NCBI RefSeq assembly: GCF_035046505.1
Contig: NC_089822.1
Span: 271,827,054-271,891,053 of the forward strand
DNA from: Tiliqua scincoides
Taxonomy: Eukaryota; Chordata; Lepidosauria; Squamata; Scincidae
Direction of reading: 5' to 3'
Length of the DNA stretch: 64,000 bases
The notes beneath the pieces are model-generated. The model had not been told where the DNA came from. It did no database searches and worked only from the letters and a program-made list of their open reading frames with translations. Position numbers and translations under genes: made by a program. Below are positions 1 to 10,795 of the stretch, piece after piece; positions within the stretch are counted from its first letter, which is position 1; the number at the start of each line of letters is the position of its first letter.

Positions 1-839
1 CCTTCAGGCCCCAGACTGGAGCTTGCTGAGGGCCACTTCACCTGCTCTCCCCCCCCAGGAGCAGCAGACAGTTTTCCACCCCAAGGTACTGCGGCCAATC
101 CCAGCTGGCCCCCTTTTGTCAGAGCCCGAGGAGATCCCCAGCTCCTGGATCAGACCCAGGACCCTCTAGTCCCAATACCCAGTTTCCCACACTGCCCCCC
201 CCCAGCTGCCCCAAAAGAAAGCTCCTGAGCAGGACAGGAAAGCAGCAGCCCTGGAGCACCTCTCAGGACCTGCAGTCAGAGGCAGTCCAGTTTACAGCAG
301 TCCCGCTTCAGTAGCTTGCCAAGCACAACACTTGTCCTCTGTTCACACATTGGCAGCAGCTGGGGGGGCCTTTGTGGGTGCAGGCCCCCAAGTGCTGAGT
401 ACGACGTGAAAATGGGAAAGGTTGCTTGGCTCTTCCTGGCAGTGGCACAAGGCGTCTCACCTGGACAAGGGCAGAATCGGGGCAGGCACCCCTGCAGCCC
501 TCCTGGGGGGGCTCGTTGGGATTCGATTCCATTGCAGTTCATCTGGAGGGAGGGAGGAGGATGTTGGCGAGGGGTTCTCTGCCTCCTTCAGAAAGGTGGC
601 TCAACAGGTGGACTGAGGGGGCCCAGACTTTGCTTCCAGAATGACTTCCAGCAGAGAGGAACATCTTCCCCCCCAAGTGTTAATTTTCCTTCAGAGAAGT
701 TAGATTTCGAAGGGAATGTTTTGTATGGAGGCAGGGAAGTTGGGGGGGGGTGTTGCAGAAGTTGCCTGTCTTGTGGTCCAAGAGGAGGAAGATGTCTCCC
801 CCTTGATAGCATCTCTCCTTCCTTTGCAGATAACCCTGG

Positions 840-2005
840 GCGGCAGCAGGCAGACTCCTTCTCTCCCCAATGGCCAATTGGGCTTCTTGCTTGTGTCTCT
901 TGCTAAGGCTTTGCTGCTGTGATCAGCCTGAAGGACCCTGTACTTGCTCCTGACTGACCTACCATAGCCCCCAGCCGACTGCAGAAAAAAGCAAGGGGGT
1001 CTGATGCAACTGAGCTGTTCCAATGGCTTGAGCTGACCTGGGAAGGACACACCCTGGTATCAACCACAGGGCTTGCAAACTGCCCTTCAAAACAAGGGAT
1101 TCCTTTCTGTGAGTCACAGGGTGGGATGAGGAACTTTGAGGGCACCCCCCCCCCTCTTGTGGATTTCTCACCAGGCCCCACTCACACATTTTTTCAAGTC
1201 TCACCTCACAGGCACAAGAGCTAGAAACTTGAGTTTTCTTTTAATAGAAGGCCACATTCTTAGCATGCTGAATTCTGTTCCTAATATCCTGCACAGAATG
1301 ATTTGCAGAAAACTCGCAGGCCTCTCCTGCATACGGCATGAATTCCCCACACTTTTAGAGGCAGCAGAACTCGGCACTGACTGTGTGCTGAAGGGCTCAG
1401 ATGGAGTCCTGAGCAGATCTAGACTCCTGCTCCCAGTTCCTGCTTCTGTGTTGGTTTGCCAGAGCTTCTGTCAAGTGGGGGGAGAGGGTTGTAGACAGAG
1501 GCAGGCTCTCTCCCCATCCCTTGATGTTGGGGAGGGGGCAGCTCTTCCTCCTGACTCTTTCAGGAGGTGGCCTGGTGGATTCCAGAGAATTTGGGTGGGG
1601 GTGGGGGGTTGATGCCTTGTACTGAGGATGTTTGCAGGGCAAAAAGGGACTTTGTCCCACATTAGCTTGATGCCAGGTCTTGTGGTTTGTCCCCTGAATC
1701 CTCCTGCATCTCCGGCATTTACAGAGAGTCTGTCTCAGTTCTGCACACAGCACTGCAGTGTTCTATCTGAGCAGGCCCCACCATCAGCTCCTGCCCTGGC
1801 AAGTCACAGTTGCAAAGAGAGCCCCAGAGCTACTCTCCTCACCTTGGGGGAGACCCCAGGTCAAATCTGAGTAAAATGAGGGCTGGATCTGGTTTCTTCC
1901 ACAAGGATCCCAGGTATTATCTGCACAGTCCTAATTCTTAATGTTGCACACCTTTCTGTCCCTCTGTTTCCAAAAGAGATGAATAAAACTTAATTTTGGG
2001 AGATG
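840..2005 (+). CDS. MHC class II alpha gene 1, last exon (stop codon and 3'UTR)
   Basis: This is the final exon of a class II alpha gene whose coding exons lie before the window. A pyrimidine-rich tract and AG at 838-839 precede A-TAA at 840-843: the A completes an arginine codon split across the junction and TAA ends the chain. The same arrangement closes alpha gene 3 at 31796-31799. The rest is 3'UTR, with AATAAA at 1982-1987. Bases 1-839 are the intron before it and match the corresponding introns of alpha genes 2 and 3 (compare 1-160 with 7838-8000). Only the tail is seen, so whether the gene is functional cannot be judged. Confidence 0.75.
1982..1987 (+). terminator. polyA signal of class II alpha gene 1
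   Basis: AATAAA near the end of the long 3'UTR exon. The paralogous position in alpha gene 3 (33041-33046) keeps the same signal and similar flanks, which supports a used site. Confidence 0.7.
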
Positions 2006-2125
2006 AGCTTTCAATTGTTTTCCTGTCTTTCACTGAGCTCTGGAGCGGCTTCTTTGCAGCGTAAAGGCCAACAGGGGACACACTGCCTCTGTACAACTTG
2101 CAAGACTCTGAATCTGAGAATGGTC

Positions 2126-2817
2126 ATAAGAACATAAGAACAGCCCCACTGGATCAGGCCATAGGCCCATCTAGTCCAGCTTCCTGTATCTCACAGCAGC
2201 CCACCAAATGCCCCAGGGAGCACACCAGATAACAAGAGACCTCATCCTGGTGCTCTCCCCTACATCTGGCATTCTGACTTAACCCATTCCTAAAATCAGG
2301 AGATTGCGCATACACATCATGGCTTGTACCCCATAATGGATTTTTCCTCCAGAAACTCGTCCAATCCCCTTTTAAAGGCGTCTAGGCTAGACGCCAGCAC
2401 CACATCCTGTGGCAAGGAGTTCCACAGACTGACCACGCGCTGAGTAAAGAAATATTTTCTTTTGTCTGTCCTAACCCGCCCAACACTCAATTTTAGTGGA
2501 TGTCCCCTGGTTCTGGTATTATGTGAGAGTGTAAAGAGCATCTCCCTATCCACTCTGTCCATCCCCTGCATAATTTTGTATGTCTCAATCATGTCCCCCC
2601 TCAAGCGTCTCTTTTCTAGGCTGAAGAGGCCCAAACGCCGTAGCCTTTCCTCATAAGGAAGGTGCCCCAGCCCCGTAATCATCTTAGTCGCTCTCTTTTG
2701 CACCTTTTCCATTTCCACTATGTCTTTTTTGAGATGCGGCGACCAGAACTGGACACAATACTCCAGGTGTGGCCTTACCATCGATTTGTACAACGGCATT
2801 ATAATACTAACCGTTTT
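2126..2817 (-). mobile_element. CR1 LINE, 5'-truncated, antisense
   Basis: The plus strand begins with the complement of the CR1 tail (repeats of TTCTTATG) and continues with the complement of the ORF2 3' end; the reading frame at 2317-2820 on the minus strand gives the CR1 C-terminal region. The 5' end is truncated at about 2817. A short GGTC at both edges (2122-2125 and 2819-2822) may be a target duplication. The paralogous spot behind alpha gene 3 (about 33190) lacks this insertion. Confidence 0.85.
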
Positions 2818-3322
2818 AGGTCCCACATAACACACAAGCAGGAAGGAAATGGCGGCCAGGATCATGGCATGGATCATGGCCGCCTTGGGTGCCCTTCGGG
2901 GAGAAAGGTGGAATACAAATACAAATCCAATAAATAAATAATAAATGGATCCAGAGAGAGGCCTCCTTTGGAATTAACCCTGAGAGGGATAGAGTTCATA
3001 ATGTAGAACTTATAGAAGTTATAGCTTATGATTTGAAGCAGAACCTGTAACCTTAAGTTAGAAAAGCACCTAGCCTGGCCAAAGCTATTAATCTTAGAGG
3101 TAGTTGGCATTGCAAATATTCCTTACGTAAACAGGCTACTGAGAGATGCTAAAAATATAGATAAGGAATAGGGAGCAGAAAAGGAAGACTAGATAAAGTT
3201 AGATGCTTCAAGCACCACCCAATTAAACCTAAGTAGTTGAGGACAGAGAAAGTGCAAGCTTTAACACGCATGCTTAATGAACAAATGAATATTAGCTTTC
3301 CCGCCCTGCTTAGCTGATTAGG

Positions 3323-3824
3323 AGCCCAATCCTGTGGTTGGCGGCACTGCCCCGTACCACGGACCACAGCCGCAGACGTGCCATAGGTCATGTTTGCGGG
3401 GCTCCCCACCGGAGCGAGCCCAGTGCCAGTCAGTGCTGGGCTAGTAACTGGTGGTGGTCCAGGTTCTGCGGCTCTGCGGTCGCCCAGACCGCCGGGCTGT
3501 GGAACAGGAGGTGGGGGCGTGGCCGGGGGTGTGGAGGAGGCGTTCTGGGGAGGCGGGGGTGGGCGGGAGGTGTGCTGGGGGCGGGCAGGAGGAGGATCCA
3601 CAGAGCTGTGCTCCGCAGGATCCAGGGCGCTCATGGAGGGCTGCACGCCCTACACGAGCGCCTTTACCACCAATGTGGGGCTGCTTACCTTACTCAGGGG
3701 GAAGGGGACGAATGCCCCCTTCTCCCGAGGAGCCTCCCGTGGTAGCGCAGGAGCCGCAGGATTCAGCGGCAGCCCTTTTTGGTGCCGCTGAACCTGGGCG
3801 CTCCGGGCAGCTCAGGATTGGGCT
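3323..3824. mobile_element. GC-rich non-autonomous element with terminal inverted repeats
   Basis: A 502-bp GC-rich block is bounded by perfect 12-bp inverted repeats, AGCCCAATCCTG at 3323-3334 and its complement at 3813-3824. It lies in AT-rich DNA and has no coding potential I recognise. The ends resemble those of the short palindromic element at 55237-55324. A DNA-transposon derivative is the best reading; no target duplication is clear. Confidence 0.5.
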
Positions 3825-3829
3825 GTAGG

Positions 3830-4125
3830 TCATTTACATGTACATGGGACGTATGTACAGGGTGGGGGAACATATCAAAGAGTAATATGTTGTAGGCGGT
3901 TGGTCAAGAATGTAACCCCCTAGTAATCAGCCAATGATGAACGGGGGAGGGACATCAAATGGGAAAAAGGCTATAAATTATGTACTCTGTTGTCGCTTCA
4001 ATGAGCTGGTCCTCACTAGGACTGTAGTCTGGATCACTCCCTTCACTGCAGAGAAGATTCAAATTACTATTGCCAATAAGCCTTGTGTGGTTTCTATTAT
4101 TTTGGTCTGAGCTGTTTCTAACAAT
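3830..4125 (+). mobile_element. LTR-like fossil (solo LTR remnant, family uncertain)
   Basis: The stretch has the order expected of an LTR: an AT-rich upstream part, a TATA-like CTATAAAT near 3970, a polyadenylation-like AATAAG near 4075 and an end in CA. It may begin further left, before the 3323-3824 element. No internal viral genes are seen; it is an old remnant. Confidence 0.3.
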
Positions 4126-4357
4126 CCTGTCCTCACAGGACAGTGTCAAGGCTTCCATCATAGCCTGGCCAGTATCTTACAGTTTGAGGTGCTCACTTAA
4201 CACAGCTGGTGAACAGTCCATCATCCCATGAGGGGGGGAGGGAGACTAGGCCCCTCCCCAGCTCTGACAGGCTGGTCTGACATTATGGGATGTGTAAATT
4301 TCCTGCTCCCTGTGCTGGACCAATGTCCAGGGGTGAGCCAAGCCTAGTTCTGGTCAA

Positions 4358-4540
4358 GGCTGCTTGAGACATACAAAATTATGCAGGGGGTGGATAGAGG
4401 GATGTTCTTTTTCCTCTCACACAACACCAGAGCCAGGGGACATCCACGAAAGTTGAGGGGTGGGACACACAGAAGAAAATATTTCTTTACCCAGTGTGTA
4501 ATTAGTTTGTGGAACTCTCTGCCACAGGAAGTAGGACATG
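4358..4540 (+). mobile_element. CR1 fragment, old
   Basis: Matches the CR1 ORF2 C-terminal region (frame at 4381 onward) with many differences from the young copies. It lacks both ends. Confidence 0.7.
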
Positions 4541-4756
4541 CAGGGGCTGCTCTGCAGATGGGCTCCCTGAAAGGAGGAAGGCTTCTGGGCGAGAGCAACA
4601 GGGTGAAGGGCTGGGGGGCAACCCCCAAGCTGCTGTGCACAGAGCTTCTCAGCCTGGGAGGTTCGGGGAAGCCACTGACACCAAGTGAGGGTCAGAGCAG
4701 ACAGGATGCCTTGCCTGCCCGGCAACTGGTGACTGGGACAGCCTTGCAGCCTGCGA

Positions 4757-5368
4757 CTTTTCCGAGTGGTGAAGACCAGAAGCGATTGTGAGGAGCTCCA
4801 GAAGGATCTCTCCAGACTGGCAGAATGGGCAGCAAAATGGCAGATGCGCTTCAATGTTAGTAAGTGTAAAGTCATGCACATTGGGGCAAAAAATCAAAAC
4901 TTTAGATATAGGCTGATGGGTTCTGAGCTGTCTGTGATAGATCAGGAGAGAGATCTTGGGGTGGTGGTGGACAGGTCGATGAAAGTGTCGACCCCATGTG
5001 CGGTGGCAGTGAAGAAGGCCAATACTATGCTTGGGAACAAAACAGCTAGTGTTATAATGCCGTTGTACAAATCGATGGTAAGGCCACACCTGGAGTATTG
5101 TGTCCAGTTCTGGTTGCTGCATCTCAAAAAAGACATAGTGGAAATGGAAAAGGTGCAAAAGAGAGCGACTAAGATGATTACGGGGCTGGGGCACCTTCCT
5201 TTTGAGGAAAGGCTATGGCATTTGGGCCTCTTAAGCCTAGAAAAGAGACGCCTGAGGGGGGACATGATTGAGACATACAAAATTATGCAGGGGATGGACA
5301 GAGTGGGTAGGGAGATGCTCTTTACATTCTCACATAATACCAGAACCAGGGGACATCCACTAAAATGT
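4757..5368 (+). mobile_element. CR1 ORF2 fragment
   Basis: An open frame from 4766 reads the end of the CR1 reverse transcriptase and the C-terminal region, with a short internal deletion relative to the copies at 17175 and 28746. It stops in the palindrome cluster and has no 3' tail. Confidence 0.8.
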
Positions 5369-5388
5369 GGAGAATTTGATCCACTACT

Positions 5389-5452
5389 GAATTTAGTGAA
5401 TTCACTAAATTCGTGATCACTAAATTAGTGATCATGAATTTAGTGAATTCAT
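5389..5452. repeat. Cluster of three short palindromes
   Basis: Three adjacent inverted repeats are visible: a perfect 24-bp palindrome at 5389-5412 (arms 5389-5400 and 5401-5412); 9-bp arms TGATCACTA/TAGTGATCA around AAT at 5414-5434; and 7-bp arms ATGAATT/AATTCAT around a 5-base loop at 5434-5452. The 16-mer GAATTTAGTGAATTCA occurs twice (5389-5404 and 5436-5451). CR1 fragments lie on both sides. Confidence 0.8.
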
Positions 5453-5834
5453 CCACTAAAAGGGAGGATTTGATCGAGACATACAAAATTATGCAGGGGG
5501 TGGATGGAGTTGATAGAGAGAGCAAGCCTGAGCAAGCTTGTGCAGGTGCCAGCTCAAAAGTTCTTGCGCTTGCACAGAAGCCCCCTCGTTCCTGTGCAGA
5601 TGTGAGAATTCTCACACACCCAGTAATACAGTTTAGTGGTGAGAGGGTACAACCAGCTCAGCCTGGCTGCTTGTGCTGGGAACAGCAGGAGCGAGTTCCA
5701 CAGAGAGGCATCAAGGCTGTGGAGAGGATCCTAGGTCTGAGGTGGGGGCCAATTCTGATCAGGGGCTGGCGGGGTGCTGGGACCACTGGGGAAGGAAGGA
5801 GGCGTCAGGTGCTGACTTTCTCCATCTTTCACAG

Positions 5835-7713
5835 TTGCTCCTTCTGCAACAGTGTATCTCAAAAACTCTTTGGAATTGGGGACCCCCAACGTGCTCATCT
5901 GCTTCGTGGACCAGTTCTTCCCCCCAGTGCTGAACATCACGTGGCTGAAGAACGGGGAGGTGGTTTCCCAGGGCGTGACAGAGACTGACTTCTACCCCAA
6001 AGCAGACCGCACCTTCCGCAAGTTCTCCTACCTGCCCTTCATCCCAGAGCCTGGAGACTTCTATGTCTGCAAAGTGGACCACTGGGGCCTGACTGAGAGC
6101 CTGAGCAAGCTCTGGTGTAAGTGGGGGGGGGGTATTCTGCACCTTTGTACCTTGAAAATACAGAAAGTGAGATTCTGGACTAGAAGCCCAGTTGCTTGCA
6201 GCATGATTGATCCTGCCTTTGCCGGCCCAAAGAAGGAATAAGAGGAGGAACCACACTAAAGGCCTTCTCAGTCCCTTTCAGGGGTGTGGTGGGACATTTT
6301 AATGCGCAGGAGCTTGTCAAGACACACCCCCATGCTATAACCATGCCCTGCCTGAATAACCATTCAGACTAAAACAAGAACAAAAAGTCGACTTTCAATT
6401 TTTTCCTTGGACTGTTTCTTTCTCCCACTACTTAGTGTTACTTTGAAATGTATTGTGTTTCATTTAGAGATCTGGCTGATATCATCACAGACTCTTGGAG
6501 TGGCTGCATAAGCACTGGAAGATGGGGTTAAAAATACCCCAAAGAAATAGCAGTGCTAGCCTATGCAGATTCACTCAGAAGTAGAACCCACCATTTTCAA
6601 AAGGACTTCATCTCAAATTAATTTGTTCAGGGCTATACCCTTGCAGAGGCTAAGAGAGCTGCGTACTGTCTCTCAGGAGGAGGAGATGATCTAGACCAGT
6701 GGTGGTGAACCTATGGAACACGTACCCAAGGTGGCACGTGAAAAATTTTTGTTGGCACGCAGCATGCAATGCTGCTCCTTGATTCTTTAAGCCCACTCAT
6801 AAATAAAAATGATCAATACTGCCAAATGAAGCAGTAATTGGTTGCCTAAACGGAAGAACGCTTTCAAGCATTTTGTTCTTTCTCCATAAAAAAAATTTGT
6901 AAACTACAATTATAATAAATGATCAGCTGCTCAAAAGTTCTATGAACACATGAAATTTTTTTTTTAGAACTTATTGGCAGTTTGGCACATGCTCTCAAAA
7001 ATGTTTGCCAGCCGTGACCAACACAATATAGGCATTTTTCTCAGTTTGCCTCCTGATGAACTTTAGGCTTCTTTTCAGATAAGATCCTTTTTAAAAGGTT
7101 CAAAGGAAGCACCTGAGCACTTCATCTGATGACATCATGACTCCTACTGCAGGAGAAGTCCTGAGTTCTACCCGCCCCCCCAGCTGCACCCCTGGTCCAC
7201 TCTGTCACTGGTTTTCACTTTTATCTTTGCAGCCCTCAAGAACCAGCAACTTGTCTTTTCCTTCTGTTTTCTGAAAAAGAAGGAAAGTCGGAGTTCAGAG
7301 GTCTGTGCCCAGAACAGCCTTTCTGCAGAGTGAATCCAGTCCCACACTGGGCAGAAGCCTCATGTCACTTATGGACCCCTTGGCAGGGTTGCATGGAAAA
7401 CCCCAAGGCGTCTTCGCCAGGAAGGGGTGAAGTGTGCGGATAGTGGGATCTCTGGTCCCCTAGTGCAGAAAGTGAGAGTGGGGGTAGGAGACAGGCAGGG
7501 CTCCTGGGTTCTGCACCCACCGCTCAAGCTGATCCTTCCCTGTCTCTTCTCCCCCCCCCCAGACTCCAAGGAGCCCACTCCCATTCCGGAGACACTGGAG
7601 AATGTGATCTGCGCCCTGGGCCTGGCACTTGGCATCTTGGGCATCATTGCTGGCACCATCCTGTGCTTCAAGGCCAGGCAGGGGGATGAGAGCAGCCGTC
7701 ACCGGGGTGCCAG
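5835..7713 (+). CDS. MHC class II alpha gene 2: alpha2 and transmembrane exons only
   Basis: Two exons of a class II alpha chain, the subunit that pairs with class II beta to present peptides at the cell surface. Exon 3 (5835-6116, 282 bp, phase 1 at both ends) encodes the membrane-proximal Ig C1 domain: the two disulphide cysteines (LICFVDQF and VCKVDHWG) and an N-glycosylation site (LNITW) are present. Exon 4 (7563-7713, 151 bp) encodes the acidic connecting peptide, a helix with the usual glycine repeats (GLALGILGIIAG) and a short KARQ tail. Both have good AG and GT borders. No signal or alpha1 exon is found between 2000 and 5834, and the final exon with the stop, present in genes 1 and 3, is missing: homology ends near 8310 at a Harbinger relic. 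The gene is probably a pseudogene, or misassembled. Confidence 0.85.
6697..7016. mobile_element. hAT-type non-autonomous element, degenerate
   Basis: It begins CAGTGGTGGTGAACC and ends with a diverged complement (GTTTGCCAGCCGTG), with GGCACG/GGCACA motifs near both ends, a pattern typical of reptile and mammal hAT MITEs. It lies in intron 3 of alpha gene 2. An 8-bp duplication cannot be confirmed. Confidence 0.5.
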
Positions 7714-8310
7714 GTGAGTCACTCTCAGGGGCTGATGTGCACAGGGAGTGTGTGGGTTCTGGTGCAGTGCAGAGGGATGTGGTCCTGCTTTGAGGGTGCT
7801 TAAATCTGCATGCAGCTCTCTCAGTCCTTTGGGTCCCATTCAGGCTCCAAACCAGAGCTTGCTGGGATGACTTCACATGTTGTCCCCCCCCAAGAGCAGC
7901 AGACACAGTTTTCCACCCCAGGGTGCTGCAGCCAATGCCAGCTGGCCCCCATTTGCCAGAGCCCAAGAAGAGCCCAAGCTCCTGCATTGGCCCAACACCC
8001 AGTTTCCCACACTGGCCTCACCAGACGCCCCAAGGGCAAGCCTCCAAGTGGGACAGAAAGGCACCAGCTGCCCCCTCCCCACCACAGCACCTCTCAGGAC
8101 CCGCGTTCAGGCCAAAGACCCATGTACAGTAGTCTCACTTCAGTACTTTTAACAGAGGACAAGTGTTTGCCTGTCCACACACTCGGGGGAGGGGACTGTG
8201 TGCCGATGGGATGAGAGGGGAGAGCAGTGGAGAGGAGGGCTGGGGCCAGAAAGCTGACCCGTTTCCCCCCCCCCAGCACAGGTCAGTAGCAGGGCCTTTG
8301 TGAGAACCGC

Positions 8311-8955
8311 TCCCCTATCGCCACACTTGGTGGGTCCTGCCCCGGGCAACAGCGTGGCACCTCGCGGCAGGTGGGGTCGCCAAGGGGTCCTGGCCTCCCT
8401 CCAGTGGGATCAGCTCAGCCTCGGTGCTGGGGTTGGTGATGAACCTGGGAACACGGAGGAGCAGGGTGTCCAGGAAGGCATCCACGAAGCGGCTGGCAGA
8501 GGATTGCAGACAGCATCCCCCTGGAAACTCCCTGTTCCCAGGTAGTGCAAGGCCATCAGGACCTTCTGGAGAACTGGGACACGGGACTGCACCAGGTCCC
8601 CAGGAGCTGACACAACGCCTCCACTGCTTCCTGCCCAGGTTGCAGCCCTCGATGCATGCCGCATCACCCAGTGGCGGCTCATGGGTACGGGGCTGTCAGA
8701 TCCGGGCAGGGGGGTGTTGCTCCCTCTCTTCCTTCTCCATCACATACATGGCCAGGACAGGCAGGTACATGAAGGGGACGTGCAGGACACGCTTTCCAGC
8801 ACGGACACGAGGGCAATGCAGCTCTGAGGTAACGGGACAAACACTCCCTGACTTTGAGGAGGCCTCCGTGAGTGACACCCAACTGCAGGATGCAGCACAC
8901 ATCCCACTGGCACAGCTATGCCAGTGCTGGAAAGTAAGTTAGGATTTGGGCCTTA
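8311..8955 (-). mobile_element. PIF/Harbinger relic with transposase fragment
   Basis: On the minus strand the frame at 8410-8682 contains VLMALHYLGTGSFQGD, close to the N-terminal part of Harbinger (HARBI1-like) transposases, followed by a frame break. The right part (8840-8955) matches the end of a non-autonomous family also present at 23150-23278. The 5' edge coincides with the loss of homology between alpha gene 2 and its paralogues. Confidence 0.5.
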
Positions 8956-8961
8956 AGTTCT

Positions 8962-9110
8962 TATCTTTGACGAGGCATTCCACCATCTTACCCAGAACAG
9001 ATGTTAGGCAGACCGGCCTATAGTTTCCAGGGTCCCCCCTCCCTCCTTTTTCAAAGATCGGTGTGACATTCGCTACCGTGGCCATTTAAAGGGACTAGTT
9101 GCATATTTCA
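8962..9110 (-). mobile_element. CR1 internal fragment, antisense
   Basis: Matches the complement of the CR1 ORF2 region found at about 59530-59690, with a deletion. It has no 3' tail, so it is a fragment of a larger insertion. Confidence 0.65.
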
Positions 9111-9822
9111 GTCTAGAGCTTATTTAGTCAAGAGTTTATTTTAAGGGAGATTTCCCCATACGACCTGGTGACATGGAAGTGCCTTTGAGCAGGAAGTTCT
9201 GGAGATGCATGTTTGACTTTGCACCACGTATAGATTGTGGTTCTCATACTGCAGCTGGGGATTTCAGCCAGCTGAGAAGGTGATACACAGCAGAAGCATT
9301 CAGGGCCACCCCCATCTTCCCTTCCCCCTACTCCAAACTTAGAAACAAAAGACAAAAAGGTAGGTGAGGGGTGCATATTGCTGGGGGTGGGGGAGGATTC
9401 GTGCTGTCCTCCAGTCTTCTTGCTCCCCTCCAAAGTTTGCATCCGCCAAGCAAGGAAAGATGAATCATTTGCTGGAAAAAAATTCTTCCCAGACGGATCC
9501 TGATGAAGCTGAGAGAATTTAACTGATGAGTGCTGCGGACAGAGAAGGGAGGAGATTAGCGTGATTAGCCATGATTAGCAGGGGCAGAGAATTGCAGAAG
9601 GGGCCTCCTGTCCAAACTTAGGGGGAGACACTTGGAAACTGCATGAAAATAGCACCCAGAGGGCAAGTGGCTGTGACAGCCAGAAGTCCCACACTGAGAC
9701 TCTCTTTTTACCAGTCTTCCTCAACACTGAGTTAGGTAAAGCAACAGCGCCACCTGCTGCCAAGTAGAGAAATAACTGCACAAGGCAACTGAATGCACTT
9801 TACCATTGCCCAGTTAACTCCT
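9111..9822. other. Spacer, no gene seen
   Basis: No recognisable exon, RNA gene or named repeat. It ends in AGTTAACTCCT (9812-9822), the left copy of the Bov-B target duplication. Confidence 0.5.
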
Positions 9823-10448
9823 CCCCTTCATGAATCACTGCCTTGTGGTGGGGAAGGGGCTTGAGCAACGCAGTGAGGCTATGAGCTGTGGTGTAGGGAC
9901 ACCCAGGATGGACAAGTCATAGCGGACCGTTCTGACTAAACGTGATCCACTGGAGAAGGAAATGGCACAGGATGCCGGAAGATGAGCCCCTCAGGTTGGA
10001 AGGCATCTATTACTGGAGAAGAGTGGAGGACAATTACAAGTAGCCCCAGAAGGAATGACGGAGCTGGGCCAAAACCAAAAGGTCGCTCAGCTGTGGATGT
10101 GTCTGGAAGTGAAAGGAAAGTCCGATGTTGTAAAGAACAACATTGCATAAGAACCTGGAACGTGAGATCTATGAATCAAGGTAAGCTGGATGTGGTCAAA
10201 CGTGAGATGGCAAGACTGAACATCTTGGGAATTAGTGAACTAAAACAGTAAACCCTAAAACTAAAGCAAATTTAACTCAGATGAACATTATATTTACAAC
10301 TGTGGACAAGAATCCCAATGTGAACAAAAGAGTGGGAAAAGCAGTACAGGGTACAATCTAAAAAACAACAGAATGATTTCAGTGCAAATTCAAGGCAGAC
10401 CTTTTAACCTCACAGTGATTCAAGTCTCTGCTCCAACCACGGATGCTG

Positions 10449-10795
10449 AAGAGGATCCAGGGACCGGTGCTTTACAACCTGTTCACAAATGACCTGGGGA
10501 CAGGGTTGAGCAATGAGGTGGCCAAGTTTGTGGATGAAACCAAACTCTTCCGAGTGGTGAAGATCAGAAGAGATTGTGAAGAGCTCCAGGATCTCTCCAA
10601 ACTGGGAGGCTGGGCATCAAAATAGCAGAAGCGTTTCAATGTAAGTAAGTGTAAAGTCACGTACACAAAGAACCAAAACTTCACATATAGGGTAATGGGT
10701 TCTGAGCCGTCTGTGACAGATCAGATCTTGAGGTGAGGACAGCTCAATGAAAGTATCCGCCCAATCTGCGGTGGCAGTGAAGATGCTTAATTCCA
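10449..10795 (+). mobile_element. CR1 fragment inside Bov-B
   Basis: Encodes the CR1 RT region around LYNLFTNDL and the FADD-box position (here FVDE), then a decayed C-terminal part. An old copy. Confidence 0.75.

Noticed and set aside
316-906. 196-codon frame at the left edge
   Set aside because: It covers an intron and part of the 3'UTR of class II alpha gene 1 and has no homology I recognise.
2000-5834. Search for alpha1 and leader exons of alpha gene 2
   Set aside because: No stretch with the acidic, cysteine-poor alpha1 pattern or flanking splice sites was found; repeats fill the interval.
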